Shown one piece after another: positions 1-11,468 of a stretch of DNA of 64,000 nucleotides. The stretch is from Phanerochaete sordida (taxonomy: Eukaryota; Basidiomycota; Agaricomycetes; Polyporales; Phanerochaetaceae). The DNA is taken from assembly GCA_019973155.2 (NCBI GenBank), contig BPQB01000040.1:186001-250000 (forward strand), written 5' to 3'. The number at the start of each line of letters is the position of its first letter. Position 1 is the stretch's first letter. The notes under the pieces are model-generated. The model saw only the letters and a list, made by a program, of their open reading frames with translations. It did no database searches and was not told the DNA's origin. The position numbers and the translations under genes were made by a program.

Positions 1-1069
1 TCAACTCCGGTTTCTTCTACTCATCTGCTGAGCAGCGCGAGAAGCTCGTGGAGTCCGAGCGCCGCTTCACCGACGCGAAGTGCAAGAAGATCGTCGAGCT
101 GAAGAACCTTGTCTGCGATCAGGCCGTGGGGTCGGGGGAGAAGCCCAAGAACTTTGTCATCATCAACCAGAAGGGTATCGACCCGCTCTCCCTGGACATC
201 CTTGCCAAGAACGGCATCCTGGCTCTTCGTCGGGCGAAGCGGCGTAACATGGAGCGGTAAGCGGTCCAGTAATGTACTGACGCAGCGCGGTTCTTACGAA
301 GTTTTGCAGCTTGCAGCTCGTCTGCGGCGGTGTCGCGCAGAACTCGGTCGATGACCTCACCCCGGACGTGCTCGGCTGGGCCGGCCTCGTCTACGAGCAC
401 ACGCTTGGCGAGGAGAAGTTCACATTCATCGAGGAGGTCAAGGACCCAAAGAGCGTCACACTCCTCATCAAGGGCCCGAACCCGCACACGATCCAGCAGA
501 CCCAAGACGCGCTCCGCGACGGCCTGCGTGCGGTCAAGAACGCGCTCGAAGACGAGGCGCTCGTGCCTGGCGCGGGTGCCTTCGAGGTCGCGTGCGCGGC
601 GCACCTCTCTGGGCCCGTGAAGAAGAATGCGAAGGGCCGGGTAAAGATGGGTGTTCAGGCGTTCGCGGACGCACTGCTTGTCATCCCGAAGATGCTGGCT
701 GCGAACGGCGGCTTCGACGTCCAGGATGCACTCGTGCAGCTTCAGGTTCGTGTGCCGACCCTTACGTATCCACTTCGGACAAATTGATAACGTACGTATT
801 TCGTACAGGAGGAGCAGGCTGACGGCAACATCGTCGGTCTGGATTTGCAATCTGGCGAACCATTTGACCCAACGGTGGAGGGCGTATGGGACAATTATCG
901 GGTCAAGCGGCAGATGCTGCACTCATGGTAAGGCCTTTCCCGCGATGCACCGTTCATCTGGGGGTATTGACATGTTCTTTGCAGTTCTGTGATCGCCGTC
1001 AACCTGCTGTCGACTGACGAGATTCTTCGTGCCGGCCGCAGCTCGCTGAAGCCAGAAGGCCAGCAGTAG
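1..1069 (+). CDS. CCT6: T-complex protein 1 subunit zeta (CCT6), 3' part only
   Basis: C-terminal part of the zeta subunit of the cytosolic group II chaperonin TRiC/CCT, the ATP-driven folding machine for actin, tubulin and WD proteins. The 5' end lies outside the window. Four exons can be joined: 1-256, 310-745, 809-927 and 985-1069, with GT-AG introns of 53-63 nt. The reading frame continues across every junction. Conserved family blocks are visible: [25 protein letters not shown], the [11 protein letters not shown] segment, [22 protein letters not shown], the nucleotide-pocket motif [20 protein letters not shown], and VWDNYRVK followed by the terminal [12 protein letters not shown]. The pattern matches zeta rather than other CCT subunits. 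Nothing is broken. The next gene, set9, is convergent and ends about 290 bp downstream. Confidence 0.95.
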
Positions 1070-1362
1070 ACACTAGAGCACATGCATCTGTCAAGCAATA
1101 CAAACTCTATTGATAGCGACTAGTACTAATGGAACAATGAGCACTATGCGAAGACCATCTGTTGAAAGTCGTCTTCGCGAGAACGTAATATACATGTTAC
1201 AGTAGACACTACATAAGGTAGAAGACGGTGGGTTTGCTGATAAGCAGCAGAGCAATGTCTTGAAGCGAATGACCCATCAGTCCAACCGAAAGCAGCGAAG
1301 GATATAGAGGATGAGAGCTGGTGCAAGGCAAAACGACAAGACGATAGTATAGAGATACACAT

Positions 1363-4300
1363 TCATGGGGAATCAGTGTCTGAAGAAGTGTCCCAGCCTG
1401 CGTAGGTCAGCTTGACCGGTGACCGCGCTATGGGTGCTAGTATGGTTGGCGAGGGCATATAAGGGCGCGCTGGCATGGCGACCACCGCGGCCAGGCGATT
1501 GAAGGAGGGACGTGCGTTGGAGGCGAGTTGTCGTCGGGAATCGTAGGCGTAGTCAGTCGAGGGTATAGGGAATGAGACGTTAGTGGGCAGGTTGAGGATC
1601 CGGTCGGTGCGAGGATCGGTAGGAATGAGCACGGTGCGCTTCCAAGCTGCGCCGGGTGAAGTCTCCAACACTCCAGACACGGCAGTGGGTGGGGTAGGAG
1701 GTGTCGCAGAGCTCTCCGTGGACGTCGAAGCATTGGAGCCGACTCCGAGCAGACGTTCGACGAGACGTTCAGAGCTGTCTGACGTCGCCTCGCCGACGGG
1801 CTCAGGTGTAGGGATCCTCGACAGTTGCGGACGGACTTCTCGCGTCGACTCTGGGCTAGTAAGCGGCGAGACGGGGGAGTTGCGGCCAAAGTGAGGGGTT
1901 GTTGGCCGGCTTATGTGGAAGCTGGCAGGTCGGTAGATAGGACTCCTGGCGCGAGTAACCGGATACCCGTGGGTTTCCGATTCGGAGTTACCGTAGTTGA
2001 GATACGGTGCGCGATACAGAGATGGAGGTCGCGCATCGGGCTGTGTAGAGGCAAGAGCGGACGGGTGGGGCCCATCTGACTCTTCGCTGGAATAATAATC
2101 CTGCGACAGCTTATCAGTCACGTATCTTACACACTGACCGGCCGTAAACTAACCTCATCGTCTGTGGTATAATAGTCGTCAGAGTCGTCCTCGCATGGGT
2201 ACTTCAAGCTCTCAGTAAAAGACTTGCTGATCGAGCCACTGCGTTGGAGGGGTATCTCGTCATCCTGGGAATCGGCTAGATCTGAGGGCTTAGTGTCGCG
2301 TCGTAGGCTGGACTGCCGTGAAGTGGGCTCTTCCGCAGTACCAGAGGGTGCCCAGCGGCGCTTGGCAAAGTTCATAGGTGAGGGTTTGAATGTCAACTTG
2401 GCGGTCCGGACTGCCACAGTCGTGAGACGCGTAGGCGCGTCAAGACCGGCTTGGGGTTCAGCCTCCTCCGGCTCGCTGTCTGTCCGCGTGGTAATGACTG
2501 CCGCGGGGGCCAGCTGCTGGATGTCCGAGCTGGCCTTCTTCGACAACCTAGTCCCGAGCGTTTCGTCGTCGTCCACGGCCCACTTGCGACGAGCAAAGGA
2601 GATAGGATTGGGGCGTAGCAGAGAGCCTCTGCCCATGACGAAGCGTGGTGCGAACGTGGGAGACGTGTCCGAAGCATCGCTGTCGCTGAGTCGAATTCTT
2701 TTTCTGGGAGATTCATCGAGGTCGGAAGAGTCGGAAGAGCGTTTCAGGACGACGTCCTCCAGGGCCTCCTCCCCGAACTCAACGTGTTCGACTCCTTCCG
2801 CGAGGAGGTCGGAGGATGGGTCATTCTCGTCGTCATCCTCGTCATCCTCGTCCTCGTCTGCACCATCCTCGACCACAGTGGTGATGACGGACTTAAGAGC
2901 AGTCGGACGAGGGTTCATCGTGTGCCCTAGAAACCTCTTGCGCACGGAGAACTGCTTGCGGACAAAGCGACCGTTGGTAGACGCCTTCTTGCCAAAGCGG
3001 CCGTTAGCATCGCGAGGCTGCGCGGCGACGGCGAGACTCTTTGGCGTGATGTTTTTCGGCGAGACGGGTGTTATACCGGTGGGGGTAGTTGGCGACGCTG
3101 GCAACGCGAGAGGGCGATCAGGGCTATCCGGCGCAGCACTCAAAGAAGAAGTGGATGGAGGGTACCGGCGCGGAGATACTCTTGTCGGCGGGACATGAGG
3201 TTCACGTTCTCTGAGCTTGAGACTTGGCACTCGTGTCCTGCCGCTGCGCCTGCCATCCATCTTCTCCTTGAGTGCTCGCATTTCCTGTACCGTCTGCTTA
3301 GCCTGCTGAGCCATGGCGGGTCGGCGAGTCATGAACGCCGGTTTCTGCTTCTTCGCAGGTCGCGAGTCCTCCTCGTGCTCTACATGGCGCTTCTGGTTGT
3401 GCGCCGTAGTACTGGCGAGTTTCCTGTTGACCGCAGCCAGAGCGCTGGCAGTGATCTTCTTCGCCTGCGTAGAGAACATGGGTTGGATCGGAATGAAGGT
3501 CCTGCCATCTCCCGGAACCCGCTCCGGCCATTTACGTCCATAGATTGCGAAGTGCCGCAAGCACCTATGAGAATAGCGCGTCAGCTTGCTCCGCCGATAG
3601 TTTGCGTATCGCGCTACATACCTTGGACAATCCGTCGCGACGTCCTTCTTCGGCCTGCCGCGCTTGCCCGTCCTCCCAACGCTCAATCCCCACACGATCT
3701 CTGAATCGACCGCGATCACGGGGAGCACGTTCCCACAGGTGGAGCACATTGGCAGAGGCTTCCCGTCCAGACCTCTAGGCGCGTCGACCAGCTTCTTCTT
3801 CGAAAGTGTAGAGTCGAAGATCGGTGCGGAGACACGTGGTCTGAGGTGACGCGCTTCCGGTTCATGCGACCCCATATCACGAACGTCGGAAACCGATGTT
3901 GTGGTCGCACGGCCCTTCCCTTTCTTGTCCTTCACGGGCGTGGAACGGCGTGAGCTTTCCGTCAGAGAGGACAGCGTGTCGCCGGCGCCGCGGAGGCGAG
4001 ACGACGAGCGGACGCTGGTGGCCGCGCTATCGTTCGTAAGCGGTGGTGTAATCAGTTGCCTCGCAGCGGAAACTGATCGGCCAGTGACGGTCTTGCTTGG
4101 GGCTCTGCTGGTGGCGGTACTGCTCGACGCCTCAAGGGAAGCTTCACGCGCCTTTTGCGCGCGAGTCGAGATGACAGACCTGAACCGGGTAGTCGCAGAG
4201 GATATGCTTTCGGAGGCCTTCCTTGGGACAGGGGCGACAGGCGCAGAGAGCGTTTCCCGGGTCTTGCCCTTGAACAAGGCGCGACCACGAGATTCCCCTT

Positions 4301-5789
4301 CTGGTTCGGGGGTCATGAGCCCATGGTCGACGACTGGGGGCGATGGAACGGAGGACTGGGAAGTGGGAAGGGATGTGAGGTCGGATGCAGCCTCTACGTC
4401 GGCCTCCTTCTCCAGCTCTATGGCTGCTGCTTCAGGCATGACTGCATAAACGCCACGCCGCGTGCGCCGCTCGTTGCAGTTGATGGTTTCTGCGTCTGAT
4501 TCATCCGTAGAATCATCGGCCTGGGATGAACTCTCGTCGCCTGGGCCATCGTGCTCTGAACCGGATGCCGTGTCGGACAAGTCTTCTTCCGATCCCTGAG
4601 GCGCATATCCGCCCCGCCCGTTCTTCTCACAGGTCGCGCACAGGCAGTGACGGTTCTTCTTGCCGACTGTATGCTACGTCAGGACACGCGGGAGGATGCC
4701 ACAGCGGACAACTACTCACAGTATCCTGGGCCATAGTGCGCGGTAAGCTCTTCTCCGACCGCTATCGGTCTCAGGACGCGGAAGGTAATGTAGCGGCCTT
4801 CGCGGAACAGCTCGACGTTGTGATCACAGTCGTGCTACGGCAACGAACATCAGTTCCGCCCCGTTCGAGACGCCGCCGAAGAGTCTCAGGTGAAAACTTA
4901 CGTTCACGAACCGCGCAGGACCCAAGAAGAGGTGGTTCTTCTTGAGCTGGCGGGAATGAATGACGCTGAAATCGCGGCGAATCCCAACGCCGGGGGCGTG
5001 TCTCTCGCCAGTCCGCTTTAGCTCCTTGTCCTCTTCCTCCGTCAAATCTGCCATGGACCCCTTGAGTTCGGAGACGACTGTACCGGGGGCGAGTGGCCGG
5101 GTGGCCAGTATACACAGTTCCGATTTCCCCGTCCGGTGAGAGTAGCGAGAGGTGTGAGATATTTCGATGGAGCCATTGGGAAGGTAGAGCTCGAAGTAAC
5201 GTGAAGCGTGACTGGAGGGCAATGTTAGACGTGCGACTTCCATGCAGTGCATTGTACGGCTGGACGCACGTAGCGAAGGCATTGATTTGTTTCTGGTCGT
5301 AATTAGAGGACTTGAGGTAATATTTCACACCATTCAACCTGGGGCGCGCGAGTCAACAGGAGCATGGGGGGTCACGGTCGAATATGACGTACGTGAGCAA
5401 GTCGTCAACGGCCTGCCTAATCACGGTCAGCTGAACACCTCTGGCAACGACCATCTAGCACAGGCACGTCGGGGGGACGACACGAGCATGAGTACTGCCA
5501 CGGGAAGCGGGCGACAAGGTTTACATACCCGCCGCACAATCTCGAGGAGATCGTCCGCGTCGGTTTTCGGAACCTTTCGGGACGGGTCCATTTTGTGAAC
5601 GACAAGAGGGACATCGCCGGTGCCGAGCTTTTCGACGAGGAGATGGCTGAGAAAGTCATCGTCCCGGGAGAGGTCCCGCATGTTCATTATCTTGGTTGGT
5701 TTCCATACTGTTTTCGACGAGGATGCGCTCGTGCTCGCCGCTACGGGTGCCATCTGGCAGAACGAGGGCGATGGTGCGGGAGGTAGCAC
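1363..5789 (-). CDS. set9: Histone H4-K20 methyltransferase Set9 / SUV4-20 family (KMT5)
   Basis: SET-domain enzyme expected to methylate lysine 20 of histone H4 in the nucleus (DNA-damage checkpoint and heterochromatin roles in the family). The N-terminal exon (5789-5529) has the Set9 signature MRDLSRDDDFLSHLLVEKLG. Later exons give KYYLKSSNYDQKQINAF, joined to THASRYFELYLPNGSIEI by an intron at 5269-5212. Then come ATRPLAPGTVVSELKGSM, RRDFSVIHS and LGPARFVN, joined to HDCDHNVELF by splicing. Last are VGEELTAHYGPGY and the post-SET zinc cysteines CLCATC. The catalytic NHDC and GEELTxxYG motifs are intact. After the SET domain there is a very long (over 1000 residues) Ser/Arg/acid-rich, probably disordered tail (4580-1363) with a Glu/Asp run encoded near 2816-2875. 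The last exon joins at about 2104 through a GTTAGT...CGCAG intron. ATGs at 5789 and at the inner MAPVAAS and MNMRDLS are all possible starts. Confidence 0.9.
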
Positions 5790-6404
5790 GAGGCGCAGGT
5801 CGTGGTGGAGAAAACAGGAGGTGGTACGTAGTAGAAAGGTACAAGAGCAGCGATCACGAGAGGCGCGGGGGTCGAACGCTGGGAAAACGGAAACTGGGTC
5901 GCGTGGCGGTCCCGCTTGCCGGTTGGACGCCCTCTTATATCACTGTCTCCAGCCACCCGGACGTGCACAGCAACACAAAACGGCGCAGACCAAACGAGAG
6001 AACAAACGACGGAGTGGCCTGCGACCGAGCACCGGAACCAAACTTTTGTTCTCGTTGGCACCGCACCCCTGCCAGTGCACGGCCGGCCCCGCTGATCCCA
6101 ACGCAAACGCTCATCCACCACAGCATCGATATCCCGTCAGATCCCTCGAGCCCTCCCAATGTGTGATGGTGATATTACAGCTGGAGCGATGGAGGCATGC
6201 ATTGCGACAGAACATGGGATAGAAGACATAGTCTCATACAATAAAAGCGGAAGGGAAGGAGGGTCGTTCGAGGTCATAGCTGCCAGTTTTGCCCATGCCC
6301 GCGTCGGTGTCAGCCCATGCGCCACCACCGTCCAGATGCCTCGACCCCCGAGCAAGGGAGAACGTCACGTAGTACAAAACAGAAGCGACTCCATGCAGAT
6401 TGGT
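5790..6404. other. Intergenic, set9 promoter and eS8 3' flank
   Basis: About 615 bp between the eS8 stop and the set9 start, both genes on the minus strand. Several short open frames cross it in both directions, but none has a recognisable domain or splice structure. I see no clear TATA box; it presumably holds the set9 promoter and the eS8 3' UTR. Confidence 0.5.
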
Positions 6405-7381
6405 TTATGCTGCGTGGGCGTGCTTCTGCTTGCCGGTCCTGATCTTCCTGAGGTAGAACTAGAAGCGCGTCAGTGGAGGCTCTCACATTGCTGTCGACGT
6501 CGAACGTACCTCGAGCTCCTTGCCCTCGAGGATGTAGCCGTCGGCGCGGCCGGACTGCCCTGGCCGGCTGGAGATGCAGGCGTAGAGACGGCCAGCAGCG
6601 AACTGGGACTCGAGGAGGGTGTCAATCTTGGCGTCTGTTGGTCTATGATTAAAGGCTGCGCGTTTCATCATAGCAGAAGCGAAACACACCCTTGCGCTTC
6701 TCGTCCAAGTGACGCTGAGCGTGGCTCGAGAGCTTTTTCTCCTCAGCGGTCTCGGTGGTCTCCTTCTTGGCGCCCTTCTTGGTCACGGGCTGGGCGTACT
6801 GATGACCACCAGTTGTCAGCACCTGAAAATCTTCATACATGGAAAATCTACGCACGTGAGCCTCGTACCACTGACGGAAGGGGGTCGCGTCGACCTGGAT
6901 GATAGCGCTCTTGACGAGGGTGTTCGTGCGCACCAACTCGTTGTTCGAGGCGTTGTAGACCTGAGTCCCAGGTTAAGCGATCCATCCCCTATCGACAAAA
7001 TCGCCTTCTACTCACGACAGTGAGGATACGAGTCTTGCGGGTCGTGTGCTCGCTGGCCCAGGCGAAGTTACCAGTCTCCAGGCGGAGGGCACGGTACTTC
7101 AGGTTTCCTCCACGGACACGGACAGTGTGGATGCGCTTGGCACCGAGCTTGGTGTTCGCGGGCTGACGACCGAGCTCGAATTTGCGCTTCTTGCGGTAGT
7201 GGGGGCGCTGGGCACCCGAGGCCGAACGTTTGTGCCGGGAGGAACGGGAGATACCTACAGGTCAAGGAGACGACCAAAACGAGCACCGACGAGCAGGATA
7301 TCAAACGAGACGTAGAGAAACGATGGTCAGCATTTCTGTCTTGTCGGACATCGTACAAACGACCGGCAGCAACGCACCCAT
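6405..7381 (-). CDS. RPS8: 40S ribosomal protein eS8 (RPS8)
   Basis: Structural protein of the small cytosolic ribosomal subunit. The start is split: ATGG at 7381-7378, a 123-nt intron (7377-7255) and then exon 2 from 7254 restore [10 protein letters not shown], the invariant eS8 N-terminus. Downstream exons give [76 protein letters not shown], the fungal insertion [59 protein letters not shown] and a basic end KQKHAHAA with stop at 6407-6405. The total is near 205 residues, normal for the family. A tiny first coding exon followed by a longer intron is typical of ribosomal protein genes. Several further short introns interrupt the frame. No defects seen. Confidence 0.95.
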
Positions 7382-8005
7382 GTCGAGAGTCTTGAGGCTG
7401 GAGGATAGTCGCCGCCTAGGCTGTTTTGGTGGACAGCGCCCTTACAGTTCACAGATTAAGGTTTGATGGGTTAAAGCTCCGCCCAAATTTCAAGTTCCCA
7501 CGCCCACTCTGCCCTTGGCGCTGTGCAACACAGCGGCGGCGAGATCTCTCCCGATGATGGACCCTTGACCTGCTTTGTCGACTCCTGCGGCCTGCGCTTT
7601 GCGACGTCTCTCTTCATGCTTCGTTTCCTGTGCTTTGCCTCGTCCTACGGCGAGTTCCCCGGGCTCCGGGGAAGCCTGCGTTTCCTCTCTCGCGCTACTG
7701 GCCGGTCTCGTAAAGTCATACCGACATCCTTTCGGCCGCCGTACTCTCCGGCCGTATGCCACCGGGTTCGCTGAGGCTGTTGTGTATCCGAAGGTTACGC
7801 AGCACACCCTTGTGTATCCATTGGCAATAGCCTGCGTACTTCCATCTTGTGCCACAGCTATGTGGCTCTGTACTGGCCTTTAATCACTACGCCTTCTGCT
7901 GTGTCCACATAGCACGCGTCCGCAATTACATCCACGGCTTCATCTATCATACGTTTGCATCTCCGCGTGGGACCACGAGGTCTGAATTCAACATGCAGTC
8001 GAGGT
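7382..8005. other. Intergenic, eS8 promoter and P450 3' flank
   Basis: About 620 bp upstream of eS8. A minus-strand open frame of about 120 codons (7855-7490) has no recognised domain, no TATA box and a composition like non-coding sequence. I do not call it a gene. Confidence 0.45.
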
Positions 8006-10220
8006 CTACAGCTGCCGTGCGGTGAGGTGCACATACAACGGTCCTTTGACTGTCACATAAACATCCATCAGCCCCCTCTCGTAGTTCTCGAGGTTCGATT
8101 TCTCTGAGGGCGTCATGTCGAACCTGCGGAACAGCGCGCACGCCACCGCGCGCAGCTCGAGCAGGGCCAGGTTCTTTCCGGCGCACTGCTGCAGGCCGAC
8201 GGAGAACGGCATGAACGCGTTGCGGTTCGTGTGTACCTGCGCTCTATCGATGGCCCCGCCGGTGGGCAAGACGTAGGTATCTTGTTCGAGCCACCGGTCC
8301 GGCCAGAACGTGTCCGGGAGAGGCGAGAATTCCTTCGGGTTGCGCTGCACCGAGTAGTGGTGCACGGACACTTCGGTTCCTTCAGGGACAAAGCTAGAAA
8401 CAGTTTACGGGGCGCCCCTGCTGCAGAACGGGGCGAGCTCACTAGCCAGCAATCATAGCCCCTCCGGTACCATCCTCGACAGACCGCTGCAGGCCCGTCA
8501 ACACCGGCGGCAGTAAGCGCAAGGTCTCGTTCCTGATGAACCTCGTAAGCTGGTATGCATGCATATCAGTAAGTATTCGCCACTCACAGGCAAGCGTTCA
8601 GGTACAGCATGTCCGCTTGACGAGCTAGATCCTCAAGCTCATCGCCCAACGAGGGATACACCTCCTCGATTTCATGCCGAAGCCTCCTCAGGCATTCGGG
8701 ACGCTGGAGGAAATAGTAGCAAAGGTGGGTTAATGCCGTAGCTGCCGTGTCGGACCCGGCTATGATGGCCACGACACCGTCAGAGAGACCCTCTTTCCTG
8801 GTGAGCTGGGATTTCGACGAGCCATCTTCGTTCATCTGTGCATGGTGAGTGAAACGCTGCGAGGTTGACTGCAGTAAATTCACCAGATAGTAGTACAGGT
8901 CCTTGGTGCCTGATCCTCCAGAGTCGATCCGAGCTATGCAGCTGTTATCGCCCATCTCTTTCATCTTGTTGACCTCAGCAGGCGGTGACAAGAGCTGCAT
9001 AATTGGGTAGATCCACGGAACTTGGGACAACCAGGCGAGCATGCTGTTGGTAATAATCAGTAGATGCTTAAAGGTGAGTTGAGCAGTGCGATGGCTCACA
9101 TGACACACTTGTCTATCGTGTGGCAATAATCACCAACATCCCTGGCCTCCCTCAACATTCCCCATTCGCGACCGAAGCTGGGATAATCGTCAAAGTCAGG
9201 CAGCTGGCCATAAAGAAGCGGATGGCACTTAGGCACTTACACGACCCTACCCATGAGGTCAAATCTATAGCGTCCATCAGCGAACACGCCTACGAAAGAG
9301 GCTGCGAGTGCCTACCCGTAGAAGTTCATCCAGTCCGACATATTGACCTCTCCGCCGACGCGTTTGTCGAGCTGCTCGATGAGTTCGGCGACCGTAGAGC
9401 TGACGATCGGCTGGTAGGTCTTGATTGCCGTGCCATTCATGGCCTTGGCCCACGGCTTGCTGCGGCGCGCGTGTTCCTTGAAGTCGCTTACGCCGTCAAT
9501 CTGCACGACGCCGTCGAGGCTTTGCCGCGTGATGTAGTCTGACAGTTGTCTGTAGCGTCAATATCGATGCCAACGCTCGCATGAGCGGACGCACAAGGGC
9601 CCTTGGGCATGGTCTTCTCCGCATAGATCGTCGGGATCGCGTCGCTCCGGTTAAATGACAGTTCATTGGGCCCTGTCGTCCGATCAGAGTCTGCAGCGAT
9701 GCCAACAGAAAAGCTGCGCTCACCGATGCGCACGACGTCGCCGTAGTCGCGATGAAGCGCTCGTATGTTCTCGTGGGCACGACCCTTCACGATCAGATTC
9801 GCGAGATAAAACTTCGACAGCTTCGCCGCGAGCGGTCCCGGATACCGCGCTAGAGGATGCAGTGGCGAGATGCGGTACAGAACGGTCAAAGCGGCCACTA
9901 TCGTCCAGTAGATGAGGACATGGCTACACTGTTGAATGACTGAGAGCCGGCGCGCGAACAGCGAAACGAGCGCGACGGGCACGAGGAGCAGTAGGACGAG
10001 ATGCACCACAGGGCGAGGGGCTCTGTACAAGTATCTGTGATAGAGAAGGTAGCAGGCCTGCCTTGAACGTCAACTTGTAGAAGACTTCACAGAGCAAGCC
10101 GACACTCACAGCTGCTGCAACGCCAATGGCGGTTGTAGGGTCCGCGCGGTCAAAGACGTTTCGCAGAATCCGTCGAGTCATGACAACGGTACTCAGCTTG
10201 GATGGCCTGGTCGCGGCCAT
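8006..10220 (-). CDS. Cytochrome P450 monooxygenase (microsomal, CYP67/CYP5037-like)
   Basis: Haem-thiolate monooxygenase anchored in the ER. Two hydrophobic N-terminal segments (VHLVLLLLVPVALVSLF and a second around LIYWTIVAALTVLYRI) precede the proline-rich hinge HPLARYPGP. Helix C/D region segments HENIRALHRDYGDVVRIG and PNELSFNRSDAIPTIY follow. The I-helix is AGSDTAATALTH, the ExxR motif is in NETLRLLPPV (exon near 8545-8450), the PERF-like loop is FWPDRWLE, and the haem loop is FSVGLQQCAGKNLALLELR with the ligand cysteine present. The usual Arg two residues before Cys is Gln here; this position is variable in agaricomycete P450s. At least eight exons are needed. The most economical N-terminal model starts at 10220 or 10181 and uses a short (about 40 nt) intron before YLYRAPRP. 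Subfamily and substrate cannot be told. There is no neighbouring biosynthetic cluster. Confidence 0.85.
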
Positions 10221-11365
10221 TTATACAGTCCAAATTTGCAGGCAGCGGATCTGACGTGATGCATTCAGTGAGCATCGGCGGGAGTGCCATGTAGGCCCCT
10301 GAACGGCGCACACCGGCGTCCGCGGAGATCAAGAGTGGCAACTCGGTGGACCAGCTGCAGTGCGAAGTTAGAAACGGGAATCGAGGGTCCGAGTTGGTAG
10401 CAGGCGATGCGTGTCTTGGCGCACATGCCGCCGCGTGCTATCGAAATGGCGGTGCGGAAACACTTCGACCCGCGAATCCTCGGGCAGCGTGGCAGAGCGG
10501 GGCCAAGTGTCTTTAGCTGCCTCCAGGCTCGTACAACCGGTACCTTTCCGCTGGCCAATAGGATCTCCCCCATGGTGTAGCCTCACGTCGAGTGAAGCTC
10601 CGAGTCGTCTCACGCCACAAAGTGTCGGTACGACACTTTCTGTGGGGAACTTGAATACCCTGTCCCCGTCCCAGGCAGATTTTTTCCTGCAACTTTGCAT
10701 AGTTGAGATGCCACTGTGAAAATGCCACTATCCCAGTTATCCAGAGTAGGCTGCTACGTGTCAAAGGGAGCAGGAAATAAGGGAAACGCATCTGGTCGCC
10801 ACCAAGATTCTCGTATTTCACTTGTGGCACAAGTCCCTGAAGGTCTTCACTGGACCATGTCGGGGCCATGTCTAGCGCGCGGCTGTACGCAGGTGTGATC
10901 AGAGCTGTCGGTCTGCCAGATGGGAGAGGACTTACTGGCGCATTCGCAGACAACCTTGCCTCCTGGCTTCAAACAGCCTGCCGCTGGAAGGAAGGGTCCG
11001 CTGAAGGCAGAGACTCGCTGAGAGGATTACTCTCGCACGTCTATTGCCCACTCGCCGCCCGTGCGCACGGCGCGTTCCGCCACCCCCTATCCAAGCCCGA
11101 AATGCTTCAAACATTTAAATTTCGACGCGCCAGATCCTCGGGGCACGCGATGCACCTGCGCGAGTCAGGTGTCTCTGCGCTCGCAGATTCGGGCAGTCTT
11201 TCTGCTATCACACAGGGCATTGCTAGCCCTATGTGGCACGACGGTGCAGCTCACTGCCATGTCAGATGGGAAGCAGAGGGGACCTGGCGCCACAGAATTC
11301 CGGTAGAGCAATTTCTGGAGAATGTCCAGTGTATGTCTGTAATGTTATCTGCTGCTGCCTTTCAA
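10221..11365. other. Gene-poor stretch upstream of the P450
   Basis: Roughly 1.1 kb. Overlapping open frames of 60-170 codons exist on both strands (for example 10953-10513 minus, 10868-11380 plus), but none has a domain, signal or convincing exon structure that I recognise. It could be decayed sequence; I find no intact gene. Confidence 0.4.
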
Positions 11366-11436
11366 GCATTAATGGGGTAGTGGTAACCTGGGTCGTTGCC
11401 ATCGACCCGCCGGGGGTTCGATTCCCCCTTAATGCA
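11366..11436 (+). tRNA. tRNA-Gly (anticodon GCC)
   Basis: A 71-nt cloverleaf without intron. Acceptor strands GCATTAA (11366-11372) and TTAATGC (11429-11435) pair fully, with discriminator A at 11436. The D arm carries GTAGTGGTAA. The anticodon stem GGGTCG/CGACCC closes the loop TTGCCAT, giving anticodon GCC. The T arm is GGGGG-TTCGATT-CCCCC. The internal Pol III A and B boxes (around TAGTGGTAA and GGTTCGATTCC) are present. Confidence 0.95.
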
Positions 11437-11463
11437 TTCTCTCACGCAGTTCACGTTTCATAC

Positions 11464-11468
11464 TTTTT
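11464..11468 (+). terminator. Pol III T-run terminator of tRNA-Gly
   Basis: First run of five T residues downstream of the tRNA-Gly gene, 28 nt after its 3' end. It is the expected RNA polymerase III stop signal. Confidence 0.6.

Noticed and set aside
2224..3198. Long plus-strand open frame (324 codons) opposite set9
   Set aside because: Antisense of the Ser-rich Set9 tail; the Ser run comes from the reverse of the Asp/Glu run. Shadow frame.
7490..7855. Minus-strand 121-codon frame between eS8 and the P450
   Set aside because: No domain, no promoter element, and located in what should be the eS8 promoter.
10513..10953. Minus-strand 146-codon frame upstream of the P450, possibly a decayed gene
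   Set aside because: No recognisable domain and no consistent splice continuation; cannot be supported as a gene or a specific relic.
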